A stretch of 10,798 bases of DNA, from positions 1-10,798 of the forward strand of contig JBCDFO010000142.1 in assembly GCA_039177895.1 (NCBI GenBank), written 5' to 3'. Positions 6,811-10,798 of the stretch are shown here, in pieces. The translations under genes were made by a program, and so were the position numbers. Source of the stretch: JBCBEX01 sp039177895 (GTDB lineage Bacteria > Bacteroidota > Rhodothermia > Rhodothermales > Rubricoccaceae). Below the pieces are notes generated by a model that ran no database searches, was not told where the DNA came from, and was given only the letters and a program-made list of their open reading frames with translations. The stretch's first letter is position 1; each line of letters opens with the position of its first letter.

Positions 6811-9027
6811 CTACAGCGTGGTGCCGTCGTCGTCCCCGACCTCGGCCTCGATGAAGCCGCGGTTGCGCAGCAGCGCGTCCACGTTCGGCTCGCGGCCACG
6901 GAAGCCGACGTAGGCGTCCATGGCGGGCTGCTTGTCACCGGCGGAAAAGACGCTCTCGTAGAGCTTCTGCGCCAGCACGGGGTCGAAGATGTCGCCCGCC
7001 TCCTCGAAGGCGGCGAAGCCGTCGTTGTCGAGGACGCCCGCCCAGAGGTAGCTGTAGTAGCCCGAGGAGTAGCCCTCGCCCGCGAACGTGTGCAGGAAGT
7101 GCGTCGAGCGGTGGCGCATCGGGATGTCCTCCAGGTTGTCGCGGCTGGCCAGCACCTCCTCCTCGAAAGCGTCGATCTCTAGCGAGGCCGGGTCGGTGTT
7201 CAGGTGGTAGGCCAGGTCCACGAAGCCCGAGTTCAGGAACTCGACCGTCGCGAAGCCCTGGTTGAACTTCGTGGCGTTGAGCACGCGCGCGAGCAACTCA
7301 GGCGGCATCGGCTCGCCGGTCTCGTGGTGCAGGGCGAAGCGCTCCAGCACCTCCGACTGCGAGAGCCAGTGCTCGTAGATCTGCGCCGGGAACTCCACGA
7401 AGTCGCGGTCGACCGACGTGCCCGCCAGCGAGGGGAACGCGGTGTCGGAGAGCAGCCCGTGCAGGCCGTGGCCGAACTCGTGGAAGAGCGTCACGGCGTC
7501 GGTGAACGACAGCAGCGCAGCCTCGCCCTCGGCGGGCTTGTTGTAGTTGCAGTTGTTCAGGATGAGCGGGATCTCGCCGGTGATCCCGTTCTGCGCGCGG
7601 AAGCTCGACATCCAGGCCCCGCCGCGTTTACCCGGACGGGCGAAGAAGTCGCCGTAGAAGAGGCCCGCGATCTCGCCGTCGGGGTTGCGCATCTCCCAGA
7701 CGCGCACGTCCGGGTGGTAGGTCGCGATGTCGTCGCGCTCGACGAACGTGAGGTTGAAGAGCCGCCCCGAGACGTAGAACATCGCCTCGATCATGTTGTC
7801 GAGTTGGAGGTAGGCCTTGACCTCGCTCTCGTCGAGGTCATAGCGCTCGGCGCGGACCTGCTGCGTGTAGTAGCGCCAGTCCCAGGGCTCCAATTCGTGG
7901 TCGAGCCCGGCTGCCGCGATACGCGCTTCGATGTCGGCGGCCTCTTCGAGGGCGCGGTCGCGCGCGGGCCACCAGACCTGCTCCATCAGCGACATCGCCG
8001 CGTCCGGTGTGCCCGCCATCGTCCCGGCGGTACGGTAGTGGGCGAAGGTCTCGAAGCCGAGCAGGTTGGCGAGCTCCAGGCGCAGCGCCAGAATCTCGCG
8101 GATCGTGTCCTCGTTGTCGTTGGCGTTATCGTTCGACCCGCGCTGGGTCCAGGCTCGCCAGGCGATCTCGCGCTGCTCGCGGTTCGGCGAGGCCTCCAGG
8201 AACGGCTCCACGCTGGACCGGGCGAGCGTGATGACATGGCCGTCCATGCCGCGGTCGGCCGCCGCGCCCGCCGCCGCCGACACGATGTAGTCCGGCAGCT
8301 CGGCGATGTCTCCCTCGCTCAGTTCGAGCGTCCACGCCTCGCGGTCAGCCTGCTCGTTCTGCGAGAACTGGGTGTAGAGCCCGGCCAGTGCCGAGCGGAC
8401 TTCGGCGAAGCGCTCGCGGTCGGCCCCCTCAAGTTGCGCACCGGCGCGGATAAAGTCCTCGTGCGTGGTCTCCAGCAGGCGCGCCTGCTGCGGTTCGAGG
8501 TCGAGCGTCTCGCGTGCTTGGTAAAGCGCGTCGATGCGAGCGAACAGCACCGGGTTGAGCGTGATCGAGGCGCTGTGCGCGGCGAGGCGCGGGCTCATCT
8601 CGCGCTGGATCGCACGGATCTCGTCGTTCGAGGCCGAGCTGGTCAGGTTGAAGAACACCCGCGAGATACGGCCGAGGTCGCGCCCGGCCTGCTGCATCGC
8701 CAGCATCGTGTTCTCGAACGTCGGGGCCTCCGCGTTGCTGGCGATCGCCTCGATCTCGGCGGTGTGCGCCGCGAGGGCCACCTCGTAGGCGGGGAGAAAG
8801 TGCGCCTCGTCGATGAGGTCCAGCGGCGGGGTGCCGAACGGCGTGTCCCACGCCATCAGCAGCGGGTTGTCCTCAGGCGTAGCATCGCCGGGATCGTCAA
8901 CGCGCTGGGTCTCGACAGTCGCGGGTTCGCTATCGTCGGCCAGGTTGGCCTCGTCTAGGTGGGGTGTGGTGCCTGGGGACAGGAAAAGCAGGGACACCAG
9001 GGCAATCAGCAAGGAGTCGATGTGCAT
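6811..9027 (-). CDS. dcp: M3 family dipeptidyl carboxypeptidase (Dcp-like), exported
   Basis: A 738-residue zinc metallopeptidase of the M3A (oligopeptidase/Dcp) family, complete. The zinc site is HEFGH at 516-520 in TLFHEFGHGLHGLLSD, with third ligand Glu545 in RDFVEFPAQ. The substrate-binding region HTFAGEGYSSGYYSYLWAG (646-664) carries the Tyr and His residues usual for Dcp. Dcp removes dipeptides from the C-terminus of oligopeptides. ATG 9027 is chosen because it opens directly on a hydrophobic segment (SLLIALVSLLFLSPG, 5-19), a signal peptide or anchor whose n-region oddly has no Lys or Arg. An upstream ATG at 9156 would add 43 unconserved residues. Residues 24-55 form an acidic spacer before the family domain (about 57 onward). 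There is no visible ribosome-binding site. The gene ends with TAG and is followed by a stem-loop. It probably works on peptides outside the cytoplasm, perhaps after the S41 peptidase encoded nearby. That link is inference. Confidence 0.93.
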   Translation of the reverse strand: MHIDSLLIALVSLLFLSPGTTPHLDEANLADDSEPATVETQRVDDPGDATPEDNPLLMAWDTPFGTPPLDLIDEAHFLPAYEVALAAHTAEIEAIASNAEAPTFENTMLAMQQAGRDLGRISRVFFNLTSSASNDEIRAIQREMSPRLAAHSASITLNPVLFARIDALYQARETLDLEPQQARLLETTHEDFIRAGAQLEGADRERFAEVRSALAGLYTQFSQNEQADREAWTLELSEGDIAELPDYIVSAAAGAAADRGMDGHVITLARSSVEPFLEASPNREQREIAWRAWTQRGSNDNANDNEDTIREILALRLELANLLGFETFAHYRTAGTMAGTPDAAMSLMEQVWWPARDRALEEAADIEARIAAAGLDHELEPWDWRYYTQQVRAERYDLDESEVKAYLQLDNMIEAMFYVSGRLFNLTFVERDDIATYHPDVRVWEMRNPDGEIAGLFYGDFFARPGKRGGAWMSSFRAQNGITGEIPLILNNCNYNKPAEGEAALLSFTDAVTLFHEFGHGLHGLLSDTAFPSLAGTSVDRDFVEFPAQIYEHWLSQSEVLERFALHHETGEPMPPELLARVLNATKFNQGFATVEFLNSGFVDLAYHLNTDPASLEIDAFEEEVLASRDNLEDIPMRHRSTHFLHTFAGEGYSSGYYSYLWAGVLDNDGFAAFEEAGDIFDPVLAQKLYESVFSAGDKQPAMDAYVGFRGREPNVDALLRNRGFIEAEVGDDDGTTL

Positions 9028-9355
9028 TGGTTCAGAATCAGGTGGTTGGACGAGAGAGCATGGCTCAAGCGTAGCGGCTTCAGGACGCCCACGGTTTGTG
9101 CGTTGTTGCGCGAAAAAGCTGATGGAGCGGTTTATCAGATCTATTCCCGTGAACACCGAGTATCGCGGCTCTGTTCGCGCTTGGGTGGGGAGCGCCCGCC
9201 ATGCCTCTGCCTGCTGTAATTGGTAATTGCGACATGCGGAGGGGAAAGCGGACGCCTGTCGTGTGCAGTCCAGCGAGTGTGCTCTAGATGGCCAGCTAGC
9301 TTGAAGCCAAACAGACGGGGGTTACCACACGGATTGACAAGCTGCCGCCGTGTTG
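9028..9355. other. Gap between the M3 gene and the broken TIR gene
   Basis: I see no gene in these 328 bases. They must include the M3 promoter, but no clear boxes stand out. Just after the original stop of the TIR gene (9356) lie overlapping weak inverted repeats, ACACGG/CCGTGT (9326-9352) and TGACAA/TTGTCA (9335-9358), which could be the remains of a terminator for that gene. Confidence 0.45.
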
Positions 9356-9604
9356 TCAGACTTTGCTATTGAGAACTCCATTTATATTGTCGGCAATAGT
9401 ATGTTCGAGCTTCTTGCAGCCCTTTGGGGTGTATTCGTAGACTAGTACACGTCGATGTCTCAGATCAAATGGGACATCGCTCATCGATTGGGCTAATAGT
9501 AAAACTTCTTTATTTAACGTATGCGCGATACCTATCTCGTAGAATACATTGGGGTTTCGTCCTGTAAGGTCGGCTATGACAATGCGGGCGCGTTCGATGC
9601 TCTA
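9356..9604 (-). pseudogene. Untranslated 3' remnant of the TIR gene beyond an amber stop
   Basis: After the TAG at 9602-9604 the same frame stays open for 81 codons to TGA 9356-9358. It reads SIERARIVIADLTGRNPNVF, then YEIGIAHTLNKEVLLLAQSM and on to LNSKV. This is the missing second half of a nucleoside deoxyribosyltransferase-like domain: the ADLTGRNPNVFYE motif normally follows DDI..I..A directly. The Glu in NVFYE, the expected catalytic residue, lies here, 22 codons after the stop. No start codon lies near enough to re-initiate a useful product. One base change (for example CAG to TAG) would explain the break, so decay appears recent. A sequencing error remains possible. Confidence 0.85.
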
Positions 9605-10381
9605 TCTAATATCATCTACGATCACATTAGATCCAAAGACATCGTCTCCTCGCTCGCACTTCATTCCGCAATTATATTCTATTGAAGGCTTAATAAAATA
9701 TTCATAAACATCAGTTAAATCTTGTGATCCGAATGGCATTGCTACGAAGCATAATTTGGGGTCAATGTATGTATCGTCTCCGGTATTCTTGTCTGTATTG
9801 GATTCGGTGCCTTCCATGAATCCCTCAACCTTAGAGCGAAGGTCTTCGATCATCTCCCAGATCTCAGCAGACTCGGCTACTGCAGGGGTAATCGACCCTA
9901 GGCGTGGCGATTTGGTAGCGGCTTCTTGGTTTTTCAGGGTTGGTGAGATGGGTGCTGCTTCAAGAGTTCGCAAGAGCCTAGGGAATGCCTCCTGACGCGA
10001 CTCAGGGGTGCGAAAGTCGGCGTAGACCTTCGTTTGAAGGAGCGCCGGAATCTCACAATCCTCGACGAGGATCGGGATAACTTTAGTAAAGTTGCTATCG
10101 ACCTCTTGCTGTAACGCAATGCCTGTCTCGAGAGCTGCCCACTGAGATGCAAAGTAGTGAGGAGACATTACTACCAAGACGTACCGGGCGTCTTGGATCA
10201 CTTGGCGGACCGATGCCATGAGTGGTTCACCGACAGCGATTTCTGCTTCATCATAGAACACGTTTAGTCCGGAATCCATCAGTCTTGCCACTAACTCCAT
10301 GACTATGAAGTGGTCGCGTCGCGAGTAGCTAACGAAGACATCGTATCTGTAAGTCATTGCTTCGTCTTGCGAGCCTGGCAC
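9602..10381 (-). CDS. TIR domain protein with deoxyribosyltransferase-like domain, truncated
   Basis: The translated part is 259 residues from GTG 10381, chosen because a perfect AGGAGG sits 6 bases upstream. ATG 10357, at the TIR domain edge, is an alternative. The TIR domain spans about 10-140: YDVFVSYSRRDH, a YDEAEIAVGE loop, and SQWAALETGIA, whose Glu85 fits the catalytic Glu of NAD-hydrolysing TIR domains. A linker rich in Ser, Glu and Thr (about 145-205) follows. Then comes the first half of an MPF-type nucleoside deoxyribosyltransferase-like domain (LCFVAMPFG, DVYEYFIKPSIE, RGDDVFGSNVIVDDI), cut at TAG 9602. TAG ends the S41 and M3 genes too, so it is a true stop here. The intact form would have had 341 codons. 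The family suggests a defence effector that attacks NAD or nucleotides; the TIR half could still be active. Composition is AT-richer than the M3 gene. A hairpin lies just upstream of the ribosome-binding site. Confidence 0.85.
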   Translation of the reverse strand: MPGSQDEAMTYRYDVFVSYSRRDHFIVMELVARLMDSGLNVFYDEAEIAVGEPLMASVRQVIQDARYVLVVMSPHYFASQWAALETGIALQQEVDSNFTKVIPILVEDCEIPALLQTKVYADFRTPESRQEAFPRLLRTLEAAPISPTLKNQEAATKSPRLGSITPAVAESAEIWEMIEDLRSKVEGFMEGTESNTDKNTGDDTYIDPKLCFVAMPFGSQDLTDVYEYFIKPSIEYNCGMKCERGDDVFGSNVIVDDIR

Positions 10382-10387
10382 CAGCAC

Positions 10388-10393
10388 CCTCCT
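10388..10393 (-). promoter_or_regulatory. Strong Shine-Dalgarno of the TIR gene
   Basis: AGGAGG on the minus strand lies 6 bases before GTG 10381 and directly abuts a further GTG at 10387, which is too close to be used. It decides the start of the TIR gene. It is the only clear consensus ribosome-binding site in the window, which fits a gene of foreign origin. Confidence 0.65.
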
Positions 10394-10409
10394 ATGTTGA
10401 GCTCATGAC

Positions 10410-10428
10410 ACGCACGACGTTCGTGCGT
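10410..10428. promoter_or_regulatory. Palindrome upstream of the TIR gene
   Basis: ACGCACGA-CGT-TCGTGCGT is a perfect inverted repeat with 8-base arms and a 3-base centre. It lies 16 bases upstream of the Shine-Dalgarno of the TIR gene. It could be a repressor operator or a leader hairpin for that gene. The divergent response regulator gene starts more than 230 bases away, so control of the TIR gene is more likely. Confidence 0.5.
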
Positions 10429-10564
10429 AAGGGCAGAAATGATACGGACTCCTACTTCTTTCCCCGGTCAACACGGGTCAAGTGACAGTACGGAGCGTGC
10501 GGCATTGTGCAGAATGATACGTATGGTGGGCGGGTCTGCTATGCTGAATCGCGACCTCGCAAAG

Positions 10565-10587
10565 CAGCCTAAACGGCGACTAGGCTG
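10565..10587. repeat. Inverted repeat in the divergent intergenic region
   Basis: CAGCCTA and TAGGCTG (7-base arms, 9-base centre) lie 72 bases upstream of the response regulator start. An operator or chance symmetry are both possible. No promoter boxes can be tied to it. Confidence 0.3.
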
Positions 10588-10659
10588 ACACACTCTCGGC
10601 AGCGCGCCTGCGTACCCTCTTACCTTCCTACGTCTCCCCACTCCTCCCGTACCCCATCC

Positions 10660-10798
10660 GTGCCCACGCCCACGCACATCCTCGTCGTTGACGACGAGCC
10701 GGACCTTGCGCTGCTGGTGCGGCAGAAGTTCCGCCGCCGCATCCGCGCCGAAGACTTCGCCTTCCACTTCGCGCAGGACGGCGTGGAAGCGCTCGACG
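10660..10798 (+). CDS. Response regulator receiver domain, N-terminal part
   Basis: The first 46 codons of a gene that leaves the window on the right. It opens with GTG 10660, then PTPTHILVVDDEPDLALLVR, QKFRRRIRAEDFAFHFAQDG and VEALD. The first beta strand (HILVVDDE), with the acidic pair Asp11-Asp12 that binds Mg2+, and the A.DGVEAL strand-helix turn are typical of CheY-like receivers. The phospho-acceptor Asp lies beyond the edge. The phrase VRQKFRRRIR...F.FA.DGVEAL resembles regulators that carry a cyclase or phosphatase output, but the output is not visible here. No ribosome-binding site is seen. No in-frame Met lies just upstream, so GTG is the best start. The gene is GC-rich like the peptidase genes and unlike the TIR gene it faces. 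Confidence 0.87.
   Translation, partial: MPTPTHILVVDDEPDLALLVRQKFRRRIRAEDFAFHFAQDGVEALD

Noticed and set aside
6380..6938. Several frames of 90-135 codons in the repeat island
   Set aside because: Their content is translated dispersed repeats (for example HPERAQRVEGS) and Arg/Ser-rich text, and several frames overlap on both strands.
7204..8958. 584-codon open frame on the plus strand opposite the M3 gene
   Set aside because: Same mirror effect. The minus strand has the HEFGH zinc site and full-length family match.
9602..9604. TAG as a recoded sense codon (stop readthrough)
   Set aside because: TAG is the natural end of the S41, M3, small membrane and transposase genes here, so it acts as a normal stop. 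A nonsense change is simpler.
1..10798. CRISPR array
   Set aside because: No regularly spaced short repeats were seen. The repeats found occur as two distant copies each.

Overview
The window looks like chromosomal DNA from a GC-rich, probably salt-adapted bacterium. I favour the Rhodothermota/Bacteroidota side, because of the very acidic secreted proteins, the signal-bearing tricorn-type and Dcp-type peptidases and the mostly absent Shine-Dalgarno sequences. That placement is an inference from style, not from a marker gene. Two kinds of DNA alternate. The peptidase genes are clearly GC-rich. The two TIR-domain genes near the ends are visibly more AT-rich and look acquired.

Layout from left to right: the 3' end of an IS5-like insertion sequence (+) lies inside the end of a TIR-transmembrane-WD40 gene (-). 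Next comes a conserved stem-loop repeat, then a secreted tricorn-like S41 peptidase (-). A non-coding stretch with a 41-nt repeat precedes a micro-operon (-): a probably frameshifted small antitoxin-like gene overlapping, by ATGA, a small three-helix membrane protein. An island of dispersed repeats and hairpins follows, including second copies of both repeats. Then come a secreted M3 dipeptidyl carboxypeptidase (-), a gap, a second TIR gene (-) cut by an in-frame amber codon, a divergent intergenic region, and the start of a response regulator (+) that runs off the right edge.

The central pair, tricorn-like S41 and Dcp-like M3, are exported peptidases that could act one after the other on oligopeptides. 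Each is followed about 35-45 nt after its stop by the same hairpin repeat.

The most notable signal is the pair of TIR genes. One joins a cytosolic TIR domain through a basic-flanked membrane helix to a probably periplasmic beta-propeller. The other joins a TIR domain to a nucleoside-deoxyribosyltransferase-like domain. Both resemble defence or NAD-depletion effectors. Both are damaged independently: the first by an IS that supplies its last 10 codons and stop, the second by a TAG with 81 intact in-frame codons beyond it. TAG ends three other genes here, so recoding is unlikely.
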